From assembly GCF_039929605.1 (NCBI RefSeq), contig NZ_JBDSQX010000136.1, forward strand, positions 1 through 64,000: DNA of 64,000 bases. The letters run 5' to 3'. This document shows, piece after piece, positions 46,848 through 55,005 of the stretch. Position 1 is the first letter of the stretch. Each line of letters opens with the position of its first letter. The notes below the pieces were generated by a model. The model saw nothing but the letters and a program-made list of their open reading frames with translations, was not told the origin of the DNA and made no database searches. Both the position numbers and the translations under genes were made by a program. Source of the DNA: Pelomonas sp039929605 (GTDB lineage: Bacteria > Pseudomonadota > Gammaproteobacteria > Burkholderiales > Burkholderiaceae_C).

Positions 46848-48206
46848 CTACATGTTTGGTCGCCTGCTAGTTGTGATGGCAATGATTGGTTCAAGCAGCC
46901 ATTCCCAAATTTTCCGACTTTCTTGACGCACGTCAGCGTCGAGACTCATACCAGCGCTCAGTAATGTGCGGTGGCCATATGTTTGTACCGTCTGTTCGCG
47001 CAAGCGCACGGTTATTCGATACAGGGGCTCGTTGGCGTTTGATTTGGCTAGCAGGGCTTGTGACTGACCTGCGGGTAGGTCTTGTGGGGCGATTGGGCTC
47101 TGACTAACCGCGATGACTTCGCCTTGGGCCATGCCGAACTTCTGGTATGGGAAGGGCGCATACCGCAGCCAGGCGGTTTGCCCCGGATGGATGAAGCCCG
47201 CCGTGCGGCTAGGCGCAAAGAGTTGAGCTTGCAATTTGGCTGGATCAGAGGTGTCCGGGCTGGCCGCCGTCGGCACCAGGCTCACCAGCGTTTGCCCCGT
47301 CTGCACCGCTTGGCCTGCGCCCAGCGTCAACGCACTGACCCGGCCCGCGTGCGGGGCGGCGAGCGTCAGGCCGTTGCGGCTATCGGCTTCGGCAGCTTCC
47401 TGGGTGAGGGTGGCGAGACTGCGGTCCAACTGGGCTAGGCTGGTTTGCGCCTGGTTGTCCAGCGCCTGTCGGTCCGCGCGGGCGGCCTGCAGGTCCCGCT
47501 GCAACGCCTGCAGGTTGCGCTCGGCGTTGCGCTGGCGCAGTTGCAGGTCCAGCAGCTCTTCCTGCTTTTGCTGTACCTGGGCGGCGGCAACAAAGCCATC
47601 CTGCGCCAGTTGCTCCTGGCGCTCCACGCTTTTCTGCGCCAGTTGCAATCGCAGGCGATGGGTGTCCAGTTCGGACAAAGCTTGACGTTCCTCGGCCTGC
47701 AGGTTCTGCAGTCGCTGCTGTAGCGTCTCCTGCCGTTGGCGCAGGTTTTGTTCGGTGAGCCGGCGCTCGGTTTCCAGGCTGGCGCGGCGAGCAGCGAGCG
47801 CCTGGGCCGTCAGCAGCGCTGCGTCGCCCTGCGCGGTAACGCGCTCGGCCTTGATACGAAGCAGAGTTTGGCCAGCGGCAACCTCGTCACCTTCGCGCAC
47901 TAGCACTTCCGCAATGGTGCCGGTCTGCGGCGCGGCGACGTTGAGCAGGCCGCCCACCGGCAACAGCACCCCATGCACGGTGGCTTTGCGGGTGACTTCG
48001 CCCCAGCAGGCAAACGCGATCAGCGCGGCAGCCATGGCCAGCGAAGCGCCGGTAACGACGCTGAAGCTCAGCGGCCGCCCGATGCGGATGCTGCCCAGCC
48101 ACTGGGCCTGGCGGGCCTGCAAGACTTCGGGGCGAAACAGCGGCAGGGCTGCCGCAGGTGAAGCGGGTGCGTCGGCCAATGTCTGCGAAGCGGTGGGAGC
48201 TTGCAC
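46848..48206 (-). CDS. HlyD family secretion adaptor of the peptide exporter
   Basis: This is a periplasmic membrane-fusion protein of about 452 residues. One membrane segment (FSVVTGASLAMAAALIAFACWG) precedes a lipoyl half (LPVGGLLNVAAPQTGTIAEVLVREGDEVAAGQTLL), a long Gln/Arg-rich coiled-coil hairpin (about residues 130-270), the second lipoyl half (LTLAAPHAGRVSALTLGAGQAVQTGQTLV), and a C-terminal barrel. It would link the C39 exporter to an outer-membrane channel such as TolC. The start is uncertain: the frame has no ATG near the right place; GTG at 48204-48206 is my choice, while an ATG at 48434 would add a poorly protein-like 76-residue extension. Confidence 0.88.
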   Translation of the reverse strand: MQAPTASQTLADAPASPAAALPLFRPEVLQARQAQWLGSIRIGRPLSFSVVTGASLAMAAALIAFACWGEVTRKATVHGVLLPVGGLLNVAAPQTGTIAEVLVREGDEVAAGQTLLRIKAERVTAQGDAALLTAQALAARRASLETERRLTEQNLRQRQETLQQRLQNLQAEERQALSELDTHRLRLQLAQKSVERQEQLAQDGFVAAAQVQQKQEELLDLQLRQRNAERNLQALQRDLQAARADRQALDNQAQTSLAQLDRSLATLTQEAAEADSRNGLTLAAPHAGRVSALTLGAGQAVQTGQTLVSLVPTAASPDTSDPAKLQAQLFAPSRTAGFIHPGQTAWLRYAPFPYQKFGMAQGEVIAVSQSPIAPQDLPAGQSQALLAKSNANEPLYRITVRLREQTVQTYGHRTLLSAGMSLDADVRQESRKIWEWLLEPIIAITTSRRPNM

Positions 48207-48461
48207 GGGGGGAGTGGTGGGTAAGCCTGTCCCACAACGCTTGCGGGTGCGGTATGGCGTTGACGTTAGTTCGGCCCCCCAGCGAAGTCCTGACCAACTT
48301 CTGACCGACGGTGGCGACCTCGCGTTTTGGGAATAGTCACGCGGCGCGGCCCGCACGAACTTCCGCCCCTCGGGTTGCCAGCGGTTGGTGCAATCAACCG
48401 TCAAGAGCCGGGCCCCTCTGTCAAATGGGGACAATCACCGCTTCACCCGGAATCCCTACCC

Positions 48462-49790
48462 ATGTCCCACCTGATCGTCCACGGCGGCACGCCCCTTTCG
48501 GGCCGCATCACTCCCTCGGCCAACAAGAACGCCGTCCTGCCCATCCTGTGCGCGACGCTGCTGACCAAGCAGCCCGTGCGCCTGCGCGGCGTGCCGGAGA
48601 TCACCGACGTGAAGAAGATCGTCGAGGTCTTCCGCAAGCTCGGCTCGCAGGTCGAGCTGGACTTCAAGACCGGCATCCTCGACGTCCATCACCGCGACAC
48701 TCACTTCGACCCGGCCACGGACCGCCTGCCCGAGGAGATGCGCTCGTCCATCATGCTGGTGCCCGGCCTGATGGCCCGCTTCGGCGCGGCGCGCATCGAG
48801 GATGACGTCAAGGGCTGCACGCTCGGTGCGCGCGAGATCGACCCGCATGTGGAGGTCTTCCAGCGCTTCGGCGCCAGCGTCGAGCGCCATCCCGACGGCC
48901 TGGTGGTGCGGGTGGTGCATCAGGCGGATGAGGAAGGCCACAGTGGCCGGCTGCTCGCCAACGACCACTGGACCGACTACGCCTCCGTCACGACAACCGA
49001 GAACTTCGTGTTGTGCGCAGCGCTGGCCGACGGCGTGTCCACGCTGACCAACGCCGCGAGCGAGCCGCATGTGCAGGAGTTCTGCAACTTCATGTCGCTG
49101 CTGGGCGCCAGGATCGAAGGCCACGGCACGTCCAAGCTGAAGATCACCGGCGTGCAGGATCTCGGCGGCGCCGACTACACCTTCACCGAAGATTTCCACG
49201 AGATCGTCACCTTCCTGGCCCTGGGCGCCATCACCGGCGGCAATGTGCAGGTCAAGAACGGCGCGCCGGAGATGTTCCCGCTGCTGGACCGCACCTTCGC
49301 GAAGTTCGGCGTGCAGATCGTGCACGAAGACGGCTGGAGCCGCTGCGTGACGGACGGGCCCCTGAAGGTGAAGGAACCCTTCACGCGCAACATCCTGCAG
49401 AAGGTGGAAGCCGCGCCCTGGCCCTATGTGCCGGTGGACCTGCTGCCCATCTTCGTGGCGCTGGGCGTCAAGGCCGAGGGCAGCGTGTTGTTCTGGAACA
49501 AGGTCTACGACGGTGCGATGGGCTGGACGAGCGAGCTTGCCAAGTTCGGCGGCCATGCCTTCCTGTCGGACCCGCACCGCATGATCACCTTCGGCGGCAA
49601 GCCGCTGAGCCCGGCCGAGGTCGAGAGCCCGTACATCATCCGCGTCGCCATCGCGCTGCTGATGGTGGCGGCCAGCATCCCGGGCAAGAGCGTGATCAAG
49701 AACGCGACGCCGATCCGCCGCGCCCACCCGAACTTCGTCGAGCACATCGGCGAGCTGGGCGCGCGCATGGAGTGGGTGGAAGGCGACTGA
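48462..49790 (+). CDS. MurA-like UDP-N-acetylglucosamine 1-carboxyvinyltransferase (divergent paralogue)
   Basis: This 442-residue EPSP-synthase-fold enzyme is of MurA type. Lys22 and Asn23 (SANKNAVLPI), the PEP-binding loop Cys119 (VKGCTLGAREID) and its Arg, and the Asp in VPVDLLPIF are kept. The C-terminal part is unusual: where E. coli MurA has DLRAS and DRGYE, this protein has SPYIIRVAI and RRAHPNFVE. It is therefore probably a second, divergent member rather than the housekeeping MurA. The ATG at 48462 is chosen because MSHLIVHGG matches the family N-terminus. Confidence 0.85.
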   Translation: MSHLIVHGGTPLSGRITPSANKNAVLPILCATLLTKQPVRLRGVPEITDVKKIVEVFRKLGSQVELDFKTGILDVHHRDTHFDPATDRLPEEMRSSIMLVPGLMARFGAARIEDDVKGCTLGAREIDPHVEVFQRFGASVERHPDGLVVRVVHQADEEGHSGRLLANDHWTDYASVTTTENFVLCAALADGVSTLTNAASEPHVQEFCNFMSLLGARIEGHGTSKLKITGVQDLGGADYTFTEDFHEIVTFLALGAITGGNVQVKNGAPEMFPLLDRTFAKFGVQIVHEDGWSRCVTDGPLKVKEPFTRNILQKVEAAPWPYVPVDLLPIFVALGVKAEGSVLFWNKVYDGAMGWTSELAKFGGHAFLSDPHRMITFGGKPLSPAEVESPYIIRVAIALLMVAASIPGKSVIKNATPIRRAHPNFVEHIGELGARMEWVEGD

Positions 49791-49792
49791 GC

Positions 49793-50683
49793 ATGCGCCG
49801 GGTCTGGGCCCTGGCGGCCCTGCTGTTGGCGGTGGCCGCGCAGGCCGACACCATCCGCTGGGTGGCGCAGGACGTGCCGCCGCACTTCAGCTTCGTGCAG
49901 GGCCATGCGCCGCGCAGCATCGCCGAGCTGGGCCATGGCGAGGTGGACGGCTTCATGCGCGTGCTGCTGGCGCGCATGCCCGAGTCCCAGCATGAGTTCG
50001 TCGAAGCCAGCACGGCGCGCTACGAGGCGCTGAGCCGAAGCGGCGAGACGCTCTGCTCCACGCTGCACGCGCGCACGCCGGCACGTTCGAGCTGGCTTTA
50101 CTTCTCGCACCTCTATCCGCCGCTGGCCTCGCGCGAGATCCACGTCATCGTGCGGCGCGATGCGCTGGCCCAGCTGTACGGCGGCCGGCCGCAGGATGGC
50201 CGGCTGGTGCTGGCCGACCTGGTCAAGCGCCGGGAGCTGCGCCTGCTGCTGGCACGCGACCGCTCCTTCGGCCCGCAGCTCGACAAGGCGCTGGCGGCTG
50301 AAGTGGTGCCACGCCTGGCCGTTGGGGCCCAGCTCAGCGGCCAGTTGCTGGAGATGCTGCGCGCCGGCCGCATGGACTACACGCTGGAGTACCCGGCCGT
50401 CGTCAGGGACTACCTCAGGCGCGTCGGCGACCCTGATGCCCTCGTCGCGCTGCCTGTGGCGGAGGGGCGCAGCACGCTGCTGGCCACCGTGTCCTGCAGC
50501 CGCACGCCGGAGGGCCGCCGCCACATCGAGGCCATCGACGCCGCCGTGCGGGCGCTGGCGATCGAGCCCGACCGCGCGGCCTGGGTGCGCGGGTGGCGTG
50601 GCGACAAGGTCGACCCGGCCGACATGAAGCGCCTCAACGCCTACATGGATGAGCGCGCCCGCAGCGGCCCGCGCATCGAGTAA
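49793..50683 (+). CDS. TIGR02285-like periplasmic solute-binding protein
   Basis: This is a 296-residue exported protein with a short signal peptide (MRRVWALAALLLAVAAQA). The fold is like family 3 amino-acid-binding proteins (IRWVAQDVPPHFSF at the start). Sequences such as GEVDGFMRVLLARMP, SWLYFSHLYPPLASREIHVIVRR and MDYTLEYPAVV fit the TIGR02285 group, whose ligand is unknown. No permease is adjacent, so it is probably a sensor or scaffold rather than part of an importer. It starts 2 bp after the murA-like stop, so the two may be co-transcribed. Confidence 0.78.
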   Translation: MRRVWALAALLLAVAAQADTIRWVAQDVPPHFSFVQGHAPRSIAELGHGEVDGFMRVLLARMPESQHEFVEASTARYEALSRSGETLCSTLHARTPARSSWLYFSHLYPPLASREIHVIVRRDALAQLYGGRPQDGRLVLADLVKRRELRLLLARDRSFGPQLDKALAAEVVPRLAVGAQLSGQLLEMLRAGRMDYTLEYPAVVRDYLRRVGDPDALVALPVAEGRSTLLATVSCSRTPEGRRHIEAIDAAVRALAIEPDRAAWVRGWRGDKVDPADMKRLNAYMDERARSGPRIE

Positions 50684-50687
50684 CCCC

Positions 50688-50916
50688 AACTCCGGCAGTG
50701 GACCGCTTCCCATGACGCAACCTCTGGATCGCTTCGACACGCGGTGGCCTTCTCTCGCCGCAGTGGCTCCGACGGCGAACGCTGCGCACCCGCTGGACGT
50801 GCGCTTCGGGCCGCTGGCAGCCTTGCTTCTCCTCGCGGGCGTGCGCCCACAGCGTCGGCGCGCCTTGCCCGCGACCCGCTTCGCCCGCCCCTCGGGCGCG
50901 GCCCACCGCCGGAGTT
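50688..50916. repeat. Inverted-repeat-bounded intergenic element (MITE-like)
   Basis: The arms AACTCCGGCAGTGG (50688-50701) and CCACCGCCGGAGTT (50903-50916) are inverted repeats with one mismatch, extending a few bases inward with one more. The roughly 200 bp inside are GC-rich and open in several frames but carry no recognisable gene. The element fills almost exactly the gap between two genes: it starts 4 bp after a stop and ends 3 bp before the next start. Confidence 0.55.
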
Positions 50917-50919
50917 AGG

Positions 50920-51837
50920 GTGGCCCGTCCCCCCAAACCTGATCTGCCGCTGCGCGACGGGGTCGGCGCCAGTGCCGTCTTCTGCCCGCCCGGGCCGTGG
51001 GCGACGGTGCTGGCCTTCCTCGCCGAGCGCCTGCCGCGCGTGGCGGACTGGCCCGAGCGCCTCGCCCGGGGCGACGTCGTCGACGAGGCCGGCCACGCCG
51101 TCGACACCGGCTACCGGCCCAACCGCCGCGTCTTCTACTGGCGCTACCTCGAAGCCGAGACCGTCGTGCCCTTCGAGGAGCGCATCGTCTTCCAGGACGA
51201 GCACCTGCTCGTGGCCGACAAGCCGCATTTCCTGCCCGTCACGCCCAGCGGCCTCTACGCGCGGCAGACGCTGATGGCCCGCCTGCGCCACAGCACCGGC
51301 CTGGCCGACCTCATCCCCGTGCACCGGCTGGACCGCGAGACGGCCGGCCTGGTCGTCTTCTGCGTGCGGCCCGGGGAGCGCGACGCCTATCACCAGCTGT
51401 TCCGCGACCGCGCCGTGGCCAAGGTCTACGAGGCCATCGCTCGCTTCAGCGACGGCCCCTGGCCGCGCGTCGTGCGGCACCGGCTGGAGGAGCCCGACGG
51501 CGAGAAGTTCCTGCAGATGCAGGTCGTCGACGGCGAGCCCAATGCCGAGACGCGCATCGACCTGGTCGAAGCGCTGCCCGGTGAACTGGCGCGTTATGAG
51601 CTGCGTCCGCGCACGGGCGCTCGGCACCAGCTGCGCGCGCAGATGAATGCGCTCGGCCTGCCCATCGTCGGCGACCGCGTCTACCCGGTGCTGCAGCCGC
51701 ACGAGAACCCGCCCCGCTTCGACGCGCCACTGCAGCTCGTCGCGCGCGAGATCGGGTTCACCGACCCCATCACCGGCGAGTTGCGGCGGTTTTCGCGCGG
51801 GCTTTCAAGTGGCAGCGCGACAATCGCGCCGCCATGA
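50920..51837 (+). CDS. RluA-family pseudouridine synthase
   Basis: This is a 305-residue pseudouridine synthase. The catalytic Asp is in PVHRLDRETAGLVVF, after the family sequence DEHLLVADKPHFLPVTPSG. The C-terminal RPRTGARHQLRAQMNALGLPIVGD is typical of RluA/RluC enzymes. It begins with GTG at 50920; an ATG in the right place does not exist. The N-terminal 90 residues do not show a clear S4 domain. The target RNA is unknown. The stop overlaps the next start by ATGA. Confidence 0.9.
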   Translation: MARPPKPDLPLRDGVGASAVFCPPGPWATVLAFLAERLPRVADWPERLARGDVVDEAGHAVDTGYRPNRRVFYWRYLEAETVVPFEERIVFQDEHLLVADKPHFLPVTPSGLYARQTLMARLRHSTGLADLIPVHRLDRETAGLVVFCVRPGERDAYHQLFRDRAVAKVYEAIARFSDGPWPRVVRHRLEEPDGEKFLQMQVVDGEPNAETRIDLVEALPGELARYELRPRTGARHQLRAQMNALGLPIVGDRVYPVLQPHENPPRFDAPLQLVAREIGFTDPITGELRRFSRGLSSGSATIAPP

Positions 51838-52949
51838 GCAGCCCCCCGACCGATCCTCAAGCCCAAGTCCTGGAGCTGCGCCGCCAGCTGCAGTCCTTGC
51901 TGGACGCGGCCCATGCCAACGAGCGCAAGCTGGACCGCTTCGACGCGCTGGAGCATCGCCTCATCGCCGTGGGCTCGATGGAGGAGCTGGTCAACCTGCT
52001 GCTCGTCGAATGCCGTACTGACTTCGGCCTGGATGCGGCCGAACTCTGGCTGCTCGATCCCGATGGCGAACTGAGCCGCGCGTTGCCCAGCCTGCCCACG
52101 GCCAAGGCGCCGCGGCTGCTGGACAGTCACGCACCGCTGAAGGACCTGTTCGGCGCGGCGCGCGTGACCCGCCTCGTCGGCCCGGGCCATGACGAAGCCG
52201 TGGTGGCCAAGGCCTTCGGCGAGCGCACGCTGGTTCGCTCGGCGGCGTTGCTGCCGCTGATCCGCCAGGGCCTGTTGATCGGCAGCCTGCATTTCGGCTC
52301 GCGCGACCCCGAGCGTTATGACGCCACCTCGGGCACCAAGTTCCTGGAACGCCTGTCGGCCATCGCGGCCGTCACCATCGAGAGCATGCTCAACCGCGAG
52401 CGCCTGCGCCGCGCCGGCATGACCGACGGCCTGACCGGCGTGCACAACCGCCGCTACTTCGACCACCGCAGCCTCATCGAGTTCAGCCAGGCCGTGCGCC
52501 ACCGCTACCCGCTGGCCTGCCTGTTCCTGGACATCGACCACTTCAAGGCCATCAACGACGGCCACGGCCACCTGGTGGGCGACGAGGTGCTGCGACAGGT
52601 CGGCGGCCTCATCCTGCGCTCGCTGCGCACCGGCGACCTGGCCGCGCGCTACGGCGGCGAGGAGTTCGTCGTGCTGCTGCCTCGCACTGACCTGGCCGGT
52701 GCCCGCGAGGTGGCCGAGCGCATCCGCATGACGGTGCAGGACGCGCCCTTCGTGAGCCCCGAGGGCGGCACCGTCAGCGCCACGTTGTCCGCCGGCCTGG
52801 CCATGCTGCCGGCCGGTGCGGTGAGCTTTGCCGAGCTGCTGAGCGCCGCCGACCGGGCGCTCTACAGCGCCAAGCGCGCCGGGCGCAACCGCACGGTGTC
52901 GGCGGACGACGCGGAAAAAATCAACGCAGCGCCTGCGGCTACACCGTGA
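51834..52949 (+). CDS. Diguanylate cyclase with N-terminal DUF484/GAF-like domain
   Basis: This 371-residue cytoplasmic protein carries a coiled start (QVLELRRQLQSLLDAAHANERK), a DUF484/GAF-like domain (about 40-190: MEELVNLLLVECRTDFGLDAAELWLL, LLIGSLHFGSRDPERY) and a GGDEF domain (about 195-355). The active site reads GGEEF and is therefore likely active. The inhibitory site RxxD (RTGD) lies five residues before it, so product inhibition by c-di-GMP is expected. The gene overlaps the pseudouridine synthase stop by four bases. Confidence 0.92.
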   Translation: MSSPPTDPQAQVLELRRQLQSLLDAAHANERKLDRFDALEHRLIAVGSMEELVNLLLVECRTDFGLDAAELWLLDPDGELSRALPSLPTAKAPRLLDSHAPLKDLFGAARVTRLVGPGHDEAVVAKAFGERTLVRSAALLPLIRQGLLIGSLHFGSRDPERYDATSGTKFLERLSAIAAVTIESMLNRERLRRAGMTDGLTGVHNRRYFDHRSLIEFSQAVRHRYPLACLFLDIDHFKAINDGHGHLVGDEVLRQVGGLILRSLRTGDLAARYGGEEFVVLLPRTDLAGAREVAERIRMTVQDAPFVSPEGGTVSATLSAGLAMLPAGAVSFAELLSAADRALYSAKRAGRNRTVSADDAEKINAAPAATP

Positions 52950-53035
52950 ATATGTCGCCGTCTCGGGGGCTTTCGAGCGCGGCGCTCAATGATCGGCCAT
53001 GACTTCAGACGGGCGCGCAATAACAATTGCCGCCA

Positions 53036-53926
53036 ATGAAGACCCTGTCACCCCTCCTCATTGCTTTTGTCCTCGTGCTCGGCCCTGTCGCCACCGCCGA
53101 GGCCGGCCCGACGCTGGAGCGCATCCGGTCCAGCGGGCGCATCGTGCTCGGGCACCGCGAGTCGTCCGTGCCCTTCAGCTATGTGCTGCCTGACGGCCGG
53201 CCCGTTGGCTATGCGGTGGATCTGTGCCTCAAGATCGTGGAGGCTGTGCACAAGAAGTTGAAGGTGAGGTCGCTGACGCCGCAGTTCGTGTCCGTCACGC
53301 CGGCCAACCGCATCCAGATGGTGATGGAGGGCAAGGTCGACATGGAGTGCGGCTCCACCACCAACAATGCCGAGCGCCGCGAGAAGGTCGCTTTCACCGT
53401 GCCGCACTACATCACCGGCGCGCGCTATCTCGTCAAGGTCGACGGCGGCATCGCCGAGCTGGCCCAGTTCGAGAGCAAGACCATGGTGTCCACCAAAGGC
53501 ACCACGGCGATGAAGGCCATCACCGTGGCCAACAACGAGCGCGCGCTGCGCATCAACCTTGTCGAGGCACCAGACCATGCCAAGGCCATGGAAATGCTCG
53601 CCGCCGGCCAGGCCGACGGTTTCGTCATGGACGATGTGCTGCTCTACGGCATCGTCGCCGGGCGGCCCGACGCGGCCAAGTTCCGCGTCGTCGGCAAGTT
53701 CCTCACCATCGAGCCGCTGTCCATCGTGCTGCCCAAGAACGATCCCGAACTCAAGGCCATCGTCGACGAGGAGATGATTCGCCTCATCGCCAGCCGTGAG
53801 GCGCACGCGATCTACGAACGCTGGTTCATGAAGCCCATCCCGCCCAAGAACACGGCGCTGAACCTGCCGATGAACTATCTGCTCAAGGACTTCTGGAAGT
53901 ACCCGTCCGATCAAGTTCCTTTCTGA
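53036..53926 (+). CDS. Amino-acid ABC-type binding protein (GltI-like)
   Basis: This 296-residue periplasmic protein has a signal peptide (MKTLSPLLIAFVLVLGPVATAEA). It is a family 3 solute-binding protein, with RIRSSGRIVLGHRESSVPFSYV, PVGYAVDLCLKIVEAV and MVMEGKVDMECGSTTNNAERREKVAFT, most like glutamate/aspartate-binding GltI. No permease or ATPase is adjacent, so it may serve a remote importer. The ATG at 53036 is preferred to a TTG nine bases upstream. It sits between two diguanylate cyclase genes. Confidence 0.9.
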   Translation: MKTLSPLLIAFVLVLGPVATAEAGPTLERIRSSGRIVLGHRESSVPFSYVLPDGRPVGYAVDLCLKIVEAVHKKLKVRSLTPQFVSVTPANRIQMVMEGKVDMECGSTTNNAERREKVAFTVPHYITGARYLVKVDGGIAELAQFESKTMVSTKGTTAMKAITVANNERALRINLVEAPDHAKAMEMLAAGQADGFVMDDVLLYGIVAGRPDAAKFRVVGKFLTIEPLSIVLPKNDPELKAIVDEEMIRLIASREAHAIYERWFMKPIPPKNTALNLPMNYLLKDFWKYPSDQVPF

Positions 53927-54015
53927 TCGACTTGGCCTCGGCCAACCCCCGAGGTTCCCGCACTGCACAACGCGCGGTGAGCCTGTGACAATTCGTGGCG
54001 TTGCCTGCGCCACCG

Positions 54016-55002
54016 ATGAGCACTGATTCCCTCGCCGAACCCATCGGCCACGCCGTGCCACGCCGCCTCGGTTCACTGCGGCGGCGGCTGACGCTGGGCC
54101 TGCCGGTGCTGACCGGCGTCATCGTTGCGATCTTCGAATGGAGCCAGGGCGGTTTTGACGCGCCGCGCGAGAGCCTGGCGAGCATGGCCTGGCTGGTGCT
54201 GCTGCTCAGTGCGGGCCAACTGCTACTCGTCGAGGCCCTGCTGCTGAGGCCGCTGCGCCGGCTCGCGGCCGGCTGCGAGGCCATGGAGTCGGCCCCCGTG
54301 CCGCTGACGCCGGAGGAAGCCACGCCCGCCCCGGGTCTGGCCGCCGAGCTCGACCGCATCGGCCATGCGATGCGCCGCGCGCGCGGCTCGCTGTGGCAGC
54401 AGGACCAGCACGCCCGCGAGCTGCGCCGTGAACTGACCCAGCAACGCCTGCTGCTGGAGCAAGCCCAGACGGCGCTGGAGGCCAACCAGCGCGAGCTGGC
54501 CAGCCTGGCGCGCACCGATGCGCTGACCGGCATTGCCAACCCGAACGCCTTCGACGAAGCGTTGCGCCGCGAGTTCAAGCGCGCCCAGCGCCAGCGCGGC
54601 CTGCTGGCCCTGGCCGTGCTGGACCTGGACGAGTTCAAGCGGTTCAACCAGCAGCACGGCACGGCCGTGGGCGACGCGGCCTTGCAGTGCGTGGCGACCC
54701 TGCTGAACGAACGCTTCAAGCGCGACACCGACGTCGTCGCCCGCCTGGGCGGCGAGGAGTTCGTCGCGCTGCTGCCCGGCTTCGGCATGGCCGAGGCCCA
54801 GGGCGTGCTGGAACTGCTGCGCGAGGACCTGCGCGCGTTGCGACTGCCTGATGGTGAAGGCCACCTGACGCTGAGCATCGGCCTCGCCGCGCTCAGCCCG
54901 GCTCACCCCTACCTGAGCGCCCAGGCGCTGATGCAGGCGGCCGACGAGGCGCTCTACATCGCCAAGCACGCCGGAAGAGACCGGCTCAGCCTCGCCGCCT
55001 GA
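54016..55002 (+). CDS. Membrane-associated diguanylate cyclase (GGDEF)
   Basis: This is a 328-residue protein with two hydrophobic segments (LTLGLPVLTGVIVAIFEW and MAWLVLLLSAGQLLLVEALL), a HAMP-like and coiled-coil linker (about 75-160), and a C-terminal GGDEF domain. The active site is GGEEF and the inhibitory RDTD lies five residues before it. The start MSTDSLAEPIG (ATG 54016) is chosen over a GTG at 53995. It converges with the HDOD gene with a 3-bp gap. Confidence 0.92.
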   Translation: MSTDSLAEPIGHAVPRRLGSLRRRLTLGLPVLTGVIVAIFEWSQGGFDAPRESLASMAWLVLLLSAGQLLLVEALLLRPLRRLAAGCEAMESAPVPLTPEEATPAPGLAAELDRIGHAMRRARGSLWQQDQHARELRRELTQQRLLLEQAQTALEANQRELASLARTDALTGIANPNAFDEALRREFKRAQRQRGLLALAVLDLDEFKRFNQQHGTAVGDAALQCVATLLNERFKRDTDVVARLGGEEFVALLPGFGMAEAQGVLELLREDLRALRLPDGEGHLTLSIGLAALSPAHPYLSAQALMQAADEALYIAKHAGRDRLSLAA

Positions 55003-55005
55003 AAC

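Noticed and set aside
48207..48434. 76-residue N-terminal extension of the HlyD adaptor from an upstream ATG
   Set aside because: The extension looks unlike protein, covers the likely divergent promoter of the murA-like gene, and HlyD proteins normally start shortly before the membrane segment.
50649..50918. Small plus-strand ORF in the gap before the pseudouridine synthase gene
   Set aside because: It starts inside the preceding gene in another frame and runs through an inverted-repeat element; composition is repeat-like and no ribosome site is seen.
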